A stretch of DNA of 64,000 nucleotides. Origin: VAZQ01 sp963821505 (lineage in GTDB: Bacteria; Pseudomonadota; Alphaproteobacteria; Rhizobiales; Xanthobacteraceae). The notes below the pieces were generated by a model. It searched no databases and was not told where the DNA came from. It was given only the letters and a program-made list of their open reading frames with translations. Position numbers and translations under genes: made by a program. The stretch lies in the NCBI GenBank assembly GCA_963821505.1, contig CAWGEH010000013.1:248001-312000 (forward strand), in the 5' to 3' direction. Numbering within the stretch: the first letter of the stretch is position 1; each line of letters opens with the position of its first letter. This document shows positions 27,336 to 36,476 of the stretch, in pieces.

Positions 27336-29452
27336 CCACGCTGCCGAAGAGCCTGATCGACAACCCGCTGCTCTCGAGCTGGATCGGCTTCGAGGAGGGC
27401 GGCCGCGTGCGGCTGGCGACCGGCAAGGTCGAGATCGGCCAGGGCGTGCTTACCGCGCTTGCGCAGATTGCCGCCGAGGAGCTGGACGTGGCGCCCGAGC
27501 GGCTGCGCATCGTCTCGGGGGAGACGCCGACGAGCCCGTCGGAGGGTTTCACCTCGGGCAGCAACTCGATCGCCGTCTCGGGCAGCTCCATTCGCCTCGC
27601 ATGCGCCGAAGTGCGCGCGCTTTTCCTTCGCCGTATCGCGGACCGGCTGGCGTGCCCGCTCGAAACCCTCACCATCGACGATGGCCGCTTCCTGCGCGCG
27701 GGCCGCCCCATCGGTCAGGACTACTGGTCCATGGCCGGCCAGGTCGACCTTGCCCGACCGGCGAGCGGCGCGGCAGCACCCAAGGCGCCGTCGAATTATC
27801 GCGTCGTGGGGCGGAGCCTGCCGCGGCTCGATCTCCCCGGCAAGATCGGCGGTGCGGCCTTCATCCACGACCTTACGCCGGGCGATGTGCTGCACGCGCG
27901 CATGCTGCGACGGCCATGGCCGGACGCGCGGCTCGCCGCGCTCGATGCGGCCGCGGTCCGGCGCGCTGCCGGCGCATCGATCGACATTCTGCGCGCCGGC
28001 GATCTGGTCGCGTTCACCTCCGACGACGAGACGGCGGTGATGCGGGCATCGGAAGCCGCGCGCCGGCTCGCGGTGTGGAGCGGCGGCACGAAAGCACCGT
28101 CCGCGGCGGGCGAACCGGACTGGCTCAAACGCCAGAGCGCGCGCGATCGGGTCGTCGAAACGGGAGCGGCGGCAGGGGCTGCGGGAAACCGCGTGGTCGA
28201 GGCCACCTTTTCACGGCCCTTTCTCGCCTATGGCTCCATCGGACCCTCTTGCGCCCTTGCTGAATACAGGGATGGCGAGCTCAAGGTCTGGACCCATTCC
28301 CAAGGCGTGTTCGAGCTGCGCAAATGGCTGGCACGTGCGCTCGGCATCGACGAGGCACGGATCTCGGTCTTTCATCGGCAGGGGGCCGGCTGCTACGGCC
28401 ACAACTCGGCCGATGACGCCGCGTTCGACGCGGCCTTTGTCGCGATGCGCGCACCGCATCGGACAGTGCGCGTGCAATGGACGCGTGAGGACGAGTTCTC
28501 GGCTGCCCCGATGGGCGCGGCCATGGCGGTCGGCCTGCGCGCGGTGCTCGATGCCGATTCGCGGCCGGCCGACTGGACGATCGAAATCTGGAGCCCAGTG
28601 CACGCGCAGCGTCCGGGCATGAATGGAAGTGCCAACCTGCTCGGCGCGCAGGCGCTGCCCGACGCTCCGCCGCCACAGGCCGAGATCAGCGACGTCGCCG
28701 ACGAGGCCGGCGGCGGCGCGACCCGCAACGGCCAGGCGCTCTACGACCTGCCACGGCACAAATTGGTCCATCACCTGCTTGCGGACGTTCCGATCCGCAC
28801 CTCGTCGTTGCGCGGGCTCGGCGCCTTCGCCAACGTCTTCGCCATCGAGTCCTTCATGGACGAGTTGGCCGCGATCGCGAACGAGGATCCGGTTGCCTAT
28901 CGGCTCTCGCTGATGTCCGATCCGCGCGGGCGGCGGGTGATCGAGACGGCCGCCGAGATCGGCGGCTGGTTCGCCGCCCCGGCTCGCGCCGGCCGCGCGC
29001 GCGGCTTCGGCTTTGCCCGCTACAAGAACCGCGCCGCCTATGCGGCCATCGTGGCGGAGGTCGACGTCGATGAGGAGGTTCGCGTCACGCGCGTGTGGGC
29101 CGCCGTCGACGCCGGCCTCGTGATCAACCCCGACGGCGCGGCGAATCAGATCGAGGGCGGAATCGTCCAGGCGGCGAGCTGGGCGCTCAAGGAGCGTGGG
29201 CGTTTCGAGGACGGCCGGGTCAGCTCCAACACCTGGGGCAGCTATCCCATTTTGCGCTTCTCCGAGGTCCCCGAGGTCGAGATCCGCTTCATCGCAGCGC
29301 CGGACGAGCCGGCGCTGGGCCTGGGCGAAGCCTCGCTCGGGCCGACCGCGGCGGCGATCGGCAACGCCGTGGCGCGCGCGCTCGGCACGCGCATTCGCGA
29401 CCTGCCGTTGACGCGCGAGCGCATCATGGCGACGCTGCTGGCCGATCACTGA
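27332..29452 (+). CDS. Molybdopterin-binding large subunit of a two-component Mo hydroxylase (IorB-like)
   Basis: A 706-residue xanthine-oxidase-family catalytic subunit. Features include GKVEIGQGVLTALAQIAAEE (first molybdopterin-binding region), NYRVVGRSLPRLDLPGKIGG, and C-terminal GLGEASLGPTAAAIGNAVA, where the Glu corresponds to the catalytic base. The GTG start overlaps the small-subunit stop. No FAD (CoxM-type) subunit is present, so electrons probably leave by a cytochrome c or other acceptor, as in IorAB or NicAB. This enzyme would hydroxylate a ring or oxidise an aldehyde using water. The substrate is not identifiable. Confidence 0.85.
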   Translation: MTTLPKSLIDNPLLSSWIGFEEGGRVRLATGKVEIGQGVLTALAQIAAEELDVAPERLRIVSGETPTSPSEGFTSGSNSIAVSGSSIRLACAEVRALFLRRIADRLACPLETLTIDDGRFLRAGRPIGQDYWSMAGQVDLARPASGAAAPKAPSNYRVVGRSLPRLDLPGKIGGAAFIHDLTPGDVLHARMLRRPWPDARLAALDAAAVRRAAGASIDILRAGDLVAFTSDDETAVMRASEAARRLAVWSGGTKAPSAAGEPDWLKRQSARDRVVETGAAAGAAGNRVVEATFSRPFLAYGSIGPSCALAEYRDGELKVWTHSQGVFELRKWLARALGIDEARISVFHRQGAGCYGHNSADDAAFDAAFVAMRAPHRTVRVQWTREDEFSAAPMGAAMAVGLRAVLDADSRPADWTIEIWSPVHAQRPGMNGSANLLGAQALPDAPPPQAEISDVADEAGGGATRNGQALYDLPRHKLVHHLLADVPIRTSSLRGLGAFANVFAIESFMDELAAIANEDPVAYRLSLMSDPRGRRVIETAAEIGGWFAAPARAGRARGFGFARYKNRAAYAAIVAEVDVDEEVRVTRVWAAVDAGLVINPDGAANQIEGGIVQAASWALKERGRFEDGRVSSNTWGSYPILRFSEVPEVEIRFIAAPDEPALGLGEASLGPTAAAIGNAVARALGTRIRDLPLTRERIMATLLADH

Positions 29453-29487
29453 AAAAACGGGCCGAACGCGTCGCGAAGGAGGAATGC

Positions 29488-30462
29488 ATGCAATGTCGAT
29501 CGGTGTTGGCTCTCGCCGCCTGCGCGCTCCTGTCCTGCGCCTCGGCGCGACCGGCGCATGCGCAGGATTTTTCCGGCAAAACGATCCGCGTCCTCGTCGG
29601 GCTGGCGCCCGGCGGTGCAACCGATGTCATGGCGCGGCTCGTCGCGCAGAAGATGAGCGAAAACCTGCACACCACGGTGTTTGTCGAGAACAAAGCCGGC
29701 GGCAACTTCATTCCGGCCTTGCGCGAGCTCACGAGCTCGACGGCCGACGGCCACACCTTGTTCTTCATCTCGACCAGCACGCTGATCACCCAGCCCTCGC
29801 ATCCGGACTACCCGTTCGATCTCACCAAGCTGACCCCCGTCACCCAGGTGGCGACCGGACCGTTGATCCTGGTGGTGAAGAACGATCTCGGCATCAAGAC
29901 GCTGCGCGAGCTCATCGACTACGCGAAAGCCAATCCCGGCAAGCTCAGCTTCGGCGCGGGCGGCGGGACCGGCAGCTCGCTCTATTTCGCGACCGAGCTG
30001 CTGAAGGCGAAGACCGGCATCAAGATCGCGATCGTCAACTACCGCGGCGCAGGACCCGCGCTCAACGACCTCCTGGGCGGACATATCGACGGCATGTTCG
30101 ACGCCATGCCGGTCATGGTGGTACAGGCCAAGGAGGGCAAGGTGACGCCGCTGGCGGTGACCAGCGCAGCGCGGTCCCCCGCGCTGCCCGATGTGCCGAC
30201 GATCATGGAATCGGGCGTGCCGGACTATGAAATGTCGGGCTGGTTTGGAATTCTCGCACCCGCGGGCACGCCTGCGGCGATCGCCCAGCGCCTGCGCGAC
30301 GAGGTGGCGAAAGCCGTCGCGGCTCCGGATGTGGTCTCGACGCTCGCCTCGCAAGGGATGGTGCCGCTCGCCACGCAGCCCGGCGACTGGGCCAAGTACC
30401 TGACCTCCGAGCTGGAGGTCTATACCAGGATCACCAGGGACGCGAACATCAAGCCGGAATAG
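29488..30462 (+). CDS. Bug-family tripartite tricarboxylate transporter binding protein (2)
   Basis: A 324-residue protein with a signal peptide (about 1-27, ending AHAQD) and Bug motifs IRVLVGLAPGGATDVMARLV, FVENKAGGNFIPALREL and NPGKLSFGAGGGTGSSLYF. ATG 29488 follows an AAGGAGG Shine-Dalgarno. It sits 35 bp after the Mo-hydroxylase large subunit and 15 bp before the ThDP enzyme, inside the presumed operon. It diverges clearly from the other two Bug proteins, implying a different ligand rather than a recent copy. Confidence 0.86.
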   Translation: MQCRSVLALAACALLSCASARPAHAQDFSGKTIRVLVGLAPGGATDVMARLVAQKMSENLHTTVFVENKAGGNFIPALRELTSSTADGHTLFFISTSTLITQPSHPDYPFDLTKLTPVTQVATGPLILVVKNDLGIKTLRELIDYAKANPGKLSFGAGGGTGSSLYFATELLKAKTGIKIAIVNYRGAGPALNDLLGGHIDGMFDAMPVMVVQAKEGKVTPLAVTSAARSPALPDVPTIMESGVPDYEMSGWFGILAPAGTPAAIAQRLRDEVAKAVAAPDVVSTLASQGMVPLATQPGDWAKYLTSELEVYTRITRDANIKPE

Positions 30463-30477
30463 CCGAGAAGGAACACG

Positions 30478-32274
30478 ATGTCCAAGAACATGCTCGACGG
30501 CGGTCAGGTGATCGTCGACTACCTCGTGCGGGAAAAAGTGCCTTACGTCTTCGGCTTGTGCGGCCACGGCAATATCGGCTTCCTCGATGCGCTGTACGAA
30601 CGTTCCGCCGACATCAAGACCATCTCAGTCCATCACGAGACCGTCGCCGGCTTCATGGCCGATGTGTACTATCGCGTGTGCGGCAAGCCGACGGCGACCT
30701 TCACCTCCTGCGGTCCCGGCTCGGCCAACCTGCCGATCGCCCTCGCCAATTCCTACCTCGATTCCGTTCCGTTCCTGGCAGTGACGGGCAATGTGCCGAC
30801 GAGCCAGTTCAACCGCGGCGCATTCCAGGAGCTCTACCGCCACTATCAGGCCGATTTTCCCTCCACCGTGCGCGCCTGCTGCAAGCGCGTGTTCCAACCC
30901 ACGCGCGGCGACATGGTTCCGCTCGCGGTGCGTCAGGCTTGGAAGACCATGGTGACCGGGCGGCCGGGGCCGGTCGTGCTCGACGTTCCGTTCGATATCT
31001 TCAAGGAGGCCGCCGCCGAGGAGACCCCGAAGCCGGAGGAATGGAACGCCAATATCTCCTGCCGCTGCGGCGCCGATCCGGACGGTGTGACGAGGGCCGT
31101 GGACATGCTGCTGGCGGCCGAGCGGCCGGTGATCCTGGTCGGCCAGGGCGTCAAATATGGCGGCGCGGCCGCCGCGTTGGTGCAGGTCGCGGAGCGATTG
31201 CGCATTCCGGTGGCATGGTCGGCGAGCGGCACCGGCGCCATCGATTCCCATCATCCGCTCGCGCTCGGTCTCGTCGCCCGCAACGGTCCCTATCAGGCCA
31301 ATCACGCCGCACGCACCGCCGACGTGCTGCTTGCGCTCGGCGTGCGCTTCGACGACCGCACGTCGAGCTCGTGGCTGCCGGGCTATTCGTTCACGATCCC
31401 GCCCACCAAGCTGATCCATGTGGACATCGATCCGGACGAGATCGCCCGCAACTATCCGGTCGCGCTCGGGCTGATGGCGGATGTGCGCACCTTCCTGCAG
31501 CAGGTGCTGGCGGAGCTCGAGTCCCGCCGCAATCTGGCGGATGCGGCCGCGTCCCGAGCGCAATGGCTCGGCACGATCGAGGGCTATCGCAAGCAATGGA
31601 GCGCGTTCATCGCGCCGGGATTTGTCGATGACGCCACGCCCATACATCCGCAGCGCGCCGCCCACGAGATCGACAAGGCGCTGCCGGCGGACGCCATTTT
31701 GGTGAGCGACATCGGCGTCCACCACAACTGGCTCATCCAGTTCTGCAATCCGAGACGTCCGGATTCGCTCATCGGCTCGATGGGATTCGGTCCGATGGGA
31801 TTCGGGGTCGCCGGGGTCCTGGGTGCCCAGTTCGCCGCTCCCGAGCGGCCTTGCGTTTCGGTCTGCGGCGACGGCGCGTTCTTCATGCACGCGAGCGTGC
31901 TCGGCACCGCGGTCGAATACAATCTGCCGGTCATCTGGGTGGTCTGGAACAATTTCGCCTACGCCTCGATCCGCGGATTGCAGCGCGGCTATCTCGGCGG
32001 CCGCGAGCTTGCGACCGACTTCCGCCATCCCGACACCGGCGCACCCTACAATCCCGACTTCGCGGCGATGGCGCGCTCCGCCGGCATCGCGGGCGTGAAC
32101 GTCGACCGCGCCGGCGACCTGTCGGACGCGCTGCGAACTGCGCTGGCCGCACGCCGGCCCTATCTGATCAACGCCAATATCGGCGCCGACAACAATCCGG
32201 GCGGCGCCGGCGTGTGGGAGCTGCCCGGATTGGGCCAGAGCCAGCCGGCCTTCGGCGGGCGCTACCAGCCCTGA
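30478..32274 (+). CDS. Acetolactate-synthase-like thiamine-diphosphate enzyme
   Basis: A 598-residue ThDP enzyme with three domains. In the pyrimidine domain the catalytic Glu is in HHETVAGFMADV, the middle domain contains RPVILVGQGVKYGG, and the pyrophosphate domain has GDG...NN (CGDGAFFMH to WNNFAYASI) for Mg-ThDP. Overall it resembles the acetolactate synthase/benzoylformate decarboxylase/glyoxylate carboligase group. In this cluster it more likely decarboxylates or cleaves a 2-keto acid or acyl intermediate than makes branched-chain amino acids, and there is no ilvH-type small subunit nearby. The reaction is inferred only by context. Confidence 0.8.
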   Translation: MSKNMLDGGQVIVDYLVREKVPYVFGLCGHGNIGFLDALYERSADIKTISVHHETVAGFMADVYYRVCGKPTATFTSCGPGSANLPIALANSYLDSVPFLAVTGNVPTSQFNRGAFQELYRHYQADFPSTVRACCKRVFQPTRGDMVPLAVRQAWKTMVTGRPGPVVLDVPFDIFKEAAAEETPKPEEWNANISCRCGADPDGVTRAVDMLLAAERPVILVGQGVKYGGAAAALVQVAERLRIPVAWSASGTGAIDSHHPLALGLVARNGPYQANHAARTADVLLALGVRFDDRTSSSWLPGYSFTIPPTKLIHVDIDPDEIARNYPVALGLMADVRTFLQQVLAELESRRNLADAAASRAQWLGTIEGYRKQWSAFIAPGFVDDATPIHPQRAAHEIDKALPADAILVSDIGVHHNWLIQFCNPRRPDSLIGSMGFGPMGFGVAGVLGAQFAAPERPCVSVCGDGAFFMHASVLGTAVEYNLPVIWVVWNNFAYASIRGLQRGYLGGRELATDFRHPDTGAPYNPDFAAMARSAGIAGVNVDRAGDLSDALRTALAARRPYLINANIGADNNPGGAGVWELPGLGQSQPAFGGRYQP

Positions 32275-32346
32275 TTCGTGCGGGCGATCTAAGACCTTCA
32301 CGGACGGTTGCGAGCCCCATCGAAGCGGATCCAGCGGGAGGGAAAG

Positions 32347-33318
32347 ATGAAAAGAATCGTTGCAGCGTGGATTGTTGGAATTCTTGCTGCGCTCGTTGCG
32401 AATTCAGCGCTGGCGCAAGGCGCGTTCCCCACCCGGGCGGTGAAATTCATCGTCCCCTTCCCCGGCGGCGGCATCAACGACGTGCTGGCCCGCATCGTCG
32501 GCGAAAAACTGCAGGCCAGATGGGGACAGCCGATCGTGGTCGAGAACAAGACCGGTGCCGGCGGCAATATCGGCGCCGACCTCGCCTACCAATCCGAGCC
32601 CGACGGCTACACGTTGTTGCTCAGCCCGCCCGGCCCGCTCGCCGTCAACCAGAGCCTCTACAAGCATCTCTCCTACAAGCCCCAGGACTTTGTCCCGATC
32701 ACGCTCGTCGGCTCGGTGCCGAACGTCGTGATCGTGCGCAAGGAACTGCCGGTGAATTCGCTCAAGGAGCTGGTCGACTATGTCAAGGCAAACCCGGGCA
32801 AGGTCACCTTCGGCAGTCAGGGCAACGGCGCCACTCCGCATCTTACCGGCATGATGTTCCAAGGGATGACCGGCACGCACATGGTCCATGTGCCTTATCG
32901 CGGCGAGAATCTGGTGCTCAACGACATGATCGGCGGCCATGTCGATGTCTTCTTCGGCAATATTGCGGCGGGCGGCCCACCGTTCCGCGACGGCCGGGTC
33001 AAGATTCTGGCAATCGCCGACACCCATCGCTCGCCGATCCTTCCCGAAATCCCGACCACCGCCGAAGCCGGGCTGCCGGGGCTCGTATCCACCGGCTGGT
33101 TCGCGCTCGCCGCCCCGCCGAAAACGCCGCCGGCATTGGCGTCCGAGATCGCCAAGGCGGCGATCGAGGTCATCAAGCTGCCGGAGGTGCAGGCCAGGTT
33201 CCGCACTGCCAGCGTCGAGCCGATCGGCAACAGCCCGGCCGAGATGGCCGCCTTCATCGAGGCGGAAGCGCAGCGTTGGAGCGACGTCATCAAGAAGAAC
33301 AATATCGTCGTGGATTGA
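32347..33318 (+). CDS. Bug-family tripartite tricarboxylate transporter binding protein (3)
   Basis: A 323-residue periplasmic binding protein with a signal peptide ending ANSALAQG and motifs AVKFIVPFPGGGINDVLARI, VVENKTGAGGNIGADLAY and ANPGKVTFGSQGNG. GGGAGGGAAAG precedes the ATG. The last gene of the catabolic cluster, 72 bp after the ThDP enzyme. Again no membrane components are adjacent, so uptake would depend on a TctAB elsewhere. Confidence 0.87.
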   Translation: MKRIVAAWIVGILAALVANSALAQGAFPTRAVKFIVPFPGGGINDVLARIVGEKLQARWGQPIVVENKTGAGGNIGADLAYQSEPDGYTLLLSPPGPLAVNQSLYKHLSYKPQDFVPITLVGSVPNVVIVRKELPVNSLKELVDYVKANPGKVTFGSQGNGATPHLTGMMFQGMTGTHMVHVPYRGENLVLNDMIGGHVDVFFGNIAAGGPPFRDGRVKILAIADTHRSPILPEIPTTAEAGLPGLVSTGWFALAAPPKTPPALASEIAKAAIEVIKLPEVQARFRTASVEPIGNSPAEMAAFIEAEAQRWSDVIKKNNIVVD

Positions 33319-33586
33319 GAAATGACCCAGCCGGAGACGGCACCGACCTATGGACGTCAAGAACGTGACGGGGAAGCATGGGGCGCGGCGCACGCAGCCG
33401 GAGCACGCGATTCTCGAGGTCCGCTGGTGAGCCGACCTGCAAAAGCGCAAGCAGGAATTTGGTCAGCGTAAAGAACGCGTCAACACATCAAACCGAACAC
33501 GGGTTTCTCCCGCGTTGACGCAGATATGACCGGAACCCCAGTGCCGCGCGGCCGTTGCCACCACGGGCAATGTGAAGGAGTCCACG

Positions 33587-33805
33587 ATGAAGTTCCTCAC
33601 CACAACGCTGGCGGCGGTTGCGATCGCCGCGGTCACGGCGGCGACGGCAGGTGCGAACGTCGACCGTTCAACCGTCGCCAAGGTCGACCCGCTCGATGCC
33701 GCCTCGAGCGCCGCCAAGCCGGCCGTTTTGATCTTCGCGCAACGGCGCGGCAGGTGCTCGGAGGACCTGGGTTATGGCCGGACTGGCAGCTACGGCTGCG
33801 GCTAG
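33587..33805 (+). CDS. Small secreted protein with cysteine-containing C-terminus
   Basis: A 72-residue ORF with AAGGAG 10 bp before ATG 33587. A Sec-type signal (MKFLTTTLAAVAIAAVTAAT) precedes a short mature region ending RGRCSEDLGYGRTGSYGCG, with two Cys that could form a disulfide in the periplasm. I have a memory of similar short proteins in Bradyrhizobium but cannot name a family. It stands alone between the catabolic cluster and the dCTP deaminase. Confidence 0.55.
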   Translation: MKFLTTTLAAVAIAAVTAATAGANVDRSTVAKVDPLDAASSAAKPAVLIFAQRRGRCSEDLGYGRTGSYGCG

Positions 33806-33890
33806 CGCTTCCGTAAAAGCGGTCAGCAGCCTCCGCGTAATCGGGACGGCTCCATAGACAAATCACGACGCAGCACCGTTGCGTCCAGTC

Positions 33891-35003
33891 TCAGGCCTGT
33901 GTTCGAAAGTGCTTCGACAGCTTGAGGCCCTGCGCCTGGTAATTCGAGCCGATGCGCTCGCCGTAGAGTGAGGTGGGCCGCTCCAGCATTTTCTCGTAGA
34001 CGAGCCGGCCCACGATCTGTCCATGCTCGAGAATGAAGGGCACTTCGCGCGAGCGCACCTCCAACACCGCCCGCGCGCCGTGCCCGCCGGCGCCGGCATA
34101 GCCGAAGCCAGGGTCGAAGAAGCCCGCATAGTGCACGCGGAACTCGCCGACCAGGGGATCGAACGGGACCATCTCGGCGGCGTAGTCGGGCGGTACCTGC
34201 ACGGCCTCTTTCGAGGCCAGGATGTAGAACTCGTCGGGGTCGAGAATGAGGCTGCGGTCCTTGCGCGCGCGCATCGGCTCCCAGAAGTCGGCGACGTCAT
34301 AGCCCGCCCGGCGCTCGATATCGATGAGACCGGTATGACGCTTGGCGCGGTAGCCGACCAGGCCGTCCGGGCCGAGGCCGGAAAGATCGACGCTCACCGC
34401 GATGCCTTCGCTCACGTCGGCGTCATCGTCATCGACCAGGCGCTCGCGCGCGTGCAGCGCCCGCAATGCCTCGGGATTGAGCAGCGCATTGCCGTGACGG
34501 AAGCGGATCTGGGACAGACAGGAGCCCTCGCGCACCAGCACCGGGAACGTGCGCGGGCTGATCTCGGCATACAGCGGGCCATGATAGCCCGCCCTGATAC
34601 GGTCGAAGCCGCGGGTCTCGTCGGCGATCACGCGGGTGAAGATGTCGAGCCGGCCGGTCGAGCTTTTGGGATTGGCGGCGGCCGCGATCGCATTGGGCAG
34701 CGCGAGGCTTTCCAGCAGCGGCACGATATAGACGCAACTGGTCTCGAGCACGGCGCCCTCGCCGAGCGCGATCTCGTGCAGCTTCAACTCATCGATGCGC
34801 TTGGCGACCGTCGTGCGCGGACCGGGCAGAAAGCTCGCGCGCACGCGATAGGCCACTTCGCCCAGCCGCAGATCGAGGCTTGCAGGCTGAATCTGGTCGG
34901 GCACGAAGTCATAGGCGCGCAGGATCGCACCATCCTGCACGAGCGCCGCGATCATGTGATCGGGCAGGATGCCTTTTTGGTCGACTGCAAAGGCCGGCAG
35001 CAA
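33891..35003 (-). CDS. dcd: 2'-Deoxycytidine 5'-triphosphate deaminase (two-domain form)
   Basis: A 370-residue protein with two tandem dUTPase/DCD-like folds, the form annotated in many alphaproteobacteria. The N-terminal half has QPASLDLRLGEVAYRVRASF and NPKSSTGRLDIFTRVIAD, the nucleotide-binding signature of dCTP deaminases; the C-terminal half has DPGFGYAGAGGHGARAVLEV. It converts dCTP to dUTP for thymidylate synthesis. It is divergent from metZ. The length is normal for this subgroup. Confidence 0.85.
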   Translation of the reverse strand: MLPAFAVDQKGILPDHMIAALVQDGAILRAYDFVPDQIQPASLDLRLGEVAYRVRASFLPGPRTTVAKRIDELKLHEIALGEGAVLETSCVYIVPLLESLALPNAIAAAANPKSSTGRLDIFTRVIADETRGFDRIRAGYHGPLYAEISPRTFPVLVREGSCLSQIRFRHGNALLNPEALRALHARERLVDDDDADVSEGIAVSVDLSGLGPDGLVGYRAKRHTGLIDIERRAGYDVADFWEPMRARKDRSLILDPDEFYILASKEAVQVPPDYAAEMVPFDPLVGEFRVHYAGFFDPGFGYAGAGGHGARAVLEVRSREVPFILEHGQIVGRLVYEKMLERPTSLYGERIGSNYQAQGLKLSKHFRTQA

Positions 35004-35083
35004 GATGCAATCCTCGATGACGCCCGACCGTTTAGCGGATGACCGTCTTGACGGAAAGACGTCGACCGCGCTAGAGGATGTTT

Positions 35084-35150
35084 ATCCCGTGGTCATTTGA
35101 GCCGGCCGGCTTGCAGCCACGTAAAACAAGTTGCTAAAAGGCCGGGGACG
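35084..35150 (+). ncRNA. SAM-II riboswitch aptamer upstream of metZ
   Basis: The sequence matches the SAM-II consensus closely. TCCCGTGGTCATTTG opens P1, which closes with CAGCCACGTA. AAACAAGTTGCTAAAA is the ligand-contact strand, and GGCCGGGG at its 3' side pairs back to CCGGCC to form the pseudoknot. SAM-II elements precede metA and metZ in alphaproteobacteria and switch off methionine synthesis when S-adenosylmethionine is plentiful. The metZ start is about 60 bp downstream. Confidence 0.93.
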
Positions 35151-35158
35151 CGTAGGAC

Positions 35159-35190
35159 CCCGGCGGAAGCTTTTCCGGCCGGGATTTTTG
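35159..35190 (+). terminator. Intrinsic terminator between the SAM-II aptamer and metZ
   Basis: CCCGGCGGAA and TTCCGGCCGGG form a ten-pair stem with one bulged G and a GCTT loop, followed by ATTTTTG. It sits between riboswitch and coding sequence. Its 5' side is complementary to the aptamer's pseudoknot strand (GCCGGGG, 35141-35147, against CCCCGGC, 35158-35164), so the two structures should be mutually exclusive. Confidence 0.7.
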
Positions 35191-35209
35191 TTGGGCAAAG
35201 GAGACCCTG

Positions 35210-36400
35210 ATGTCCGCGTCCGCGCAGCGAAGTTACCGCCCCGAGACCCAGCTGGTGCATGCCGGCACCCTGCGGTCGCAATTCGGCGAAACTTGCGAGG
35301 CCTTATTCCTCACCCAGGGTTATGTCTACGACAGCGCCCTGAGCGCGGAAAAGCGCTTCAAGAACGAAGAGCCGGGCTATCAGTATTCCCGGTTCTCCAA
35401 TCCCACGGTGAACATGTTCGAGCAGCGCATGGCGACGCTCGAAGGCGCGCAGGCCGCCCGCGCGACCGCCACCGGAATGGCGGCGGTCACCACCGCGCTG
35501 ATGGGTCAGGTCAGGGCAGGCGATCATATCGTGGCGTCGAAGGCGCTGTTTGGCTCCTGCCTCTATGTCGTCGAAGAGCATCTTCCGCGCTACGGCGTCG
35601 CCTCGACGCTGGTCGACGGTACGGACCTCGACCAGTGGCGCAGGGCCGTGCGGCCGAATACCAAGACCTTCTTTTTGGAGAGCCCGACCAACCCCGCGTT
35701 GGAGGTGCTCGACATCAAGGCGATCGCCGACATCGCCCATGCGGCGGGCGCGACGCTGGTCGTGGACAACGTGTTCTCGACGCCGCTGTTCCAGAAACCG
35801 CTCGAGCTTGGCGCCGATTGCGTCGTCTATTCCGCCACCAAGCACATCGACGGCCAGGGCCGCTGCCTTGGTGGCGTCATCCTCGCCGCCGAAAAATTCA
35901 TCCAGGATCACATCCATAATCTGATCCGCCAAACCGGGCCGTCGCTGTCGCCGTTCAACGCCTGGATCCTGCTCAAGGGGCTGGAGACGCTTCCCGTGCG
36001 CGTGCGCCGGCAGACCGACACCGCGGCGACGGTCGCAGTCGGGCTCGCCGAGCATCCGAAAGTCTCGCGCCTCATCTATCCCGGCCGGCCGGACCACCCG
36101 CAGGCCGAGATCGTGCGCCGGCAGATGCGCGGCGGCTCGACCTTGGTCGCCTTCGAGGTCAAGGGCGGGAAGGCCGCCGCGTTCCGCTTCCAGGACGCGC
36201 TCACGCTGATCCGCATCAGCAACAATCTGGGCGATGCCAAAAGCCTGATCACCCATCCCGCAACCACCACGCATCAGCGCCTGACGCCGGCCGCGCGCGC
36301 GGAGCTCGGCATCAGCGACGGCCTGGTGCGACTTTCATGCGGGCTCGAGCATCCCGACGATATCATCGAAGACCTGGTCACCGCGCTGAAGGCGGTGTGA
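35210..36400 (+). CDS. metZ: O-succinylhomoserine sulfhydrylase
   Basis: A 396-residue PLP enzyme of the Cys/Met-metabolism family that makes homocysteine from O-succinylhomoserine and sulfide. The PLP-binding lysine is in VVYSATKHIDGQG; other family signatures are YSRFSNPTVNMFEQRMA and ESPTNPALEVLDI. AAAGGAGA precedes the ATG. The upstream SAM-II riboswitch and terminator indicate SAM-dependent control. The next gene is convergent. Confidence 0.95.
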   Translation: MSASAQRSYRPETQLVHAGTLRSQFGETCEALFLTQGYVYDSALSAEKRFKNEEPGYQYSRFSNPTVNMFEQRMATLEGAQAARATATGMAAVTTALMGQVRAGDHIVASKALFGSCLYVVEEHLPRYGVASTLVDGTDLDQWRRAVRPNTKTFFLESPTNPALEVLDIKAIADIAHAAGATLVVDNVFSTPLFQKPLELGADCVVYSATKHIDGQGRCLGGVILAAEKFIQDHIHNLIRQTGPSLSPFNAWILLKGLETLPVRVRRQTDTAATVAVGLAEHPKVSRLIYPGRPDHPQAEIVRRQMRGGSTLVAFEVKGGKAAAFRFQDALTLIRISNNLGDAKSLITHPATTTHQRLTPAARAELGISDGLVRLSCGLEHPDDIIEDLVTALKAV

Positions 36401-36476
36401 GCAAGCGGAGGTCAGACGATCGAGACAGAGGACGGAAGGCGGATCCATCCGCGGGTCCGGCGTCCGCCCCTCTGCG

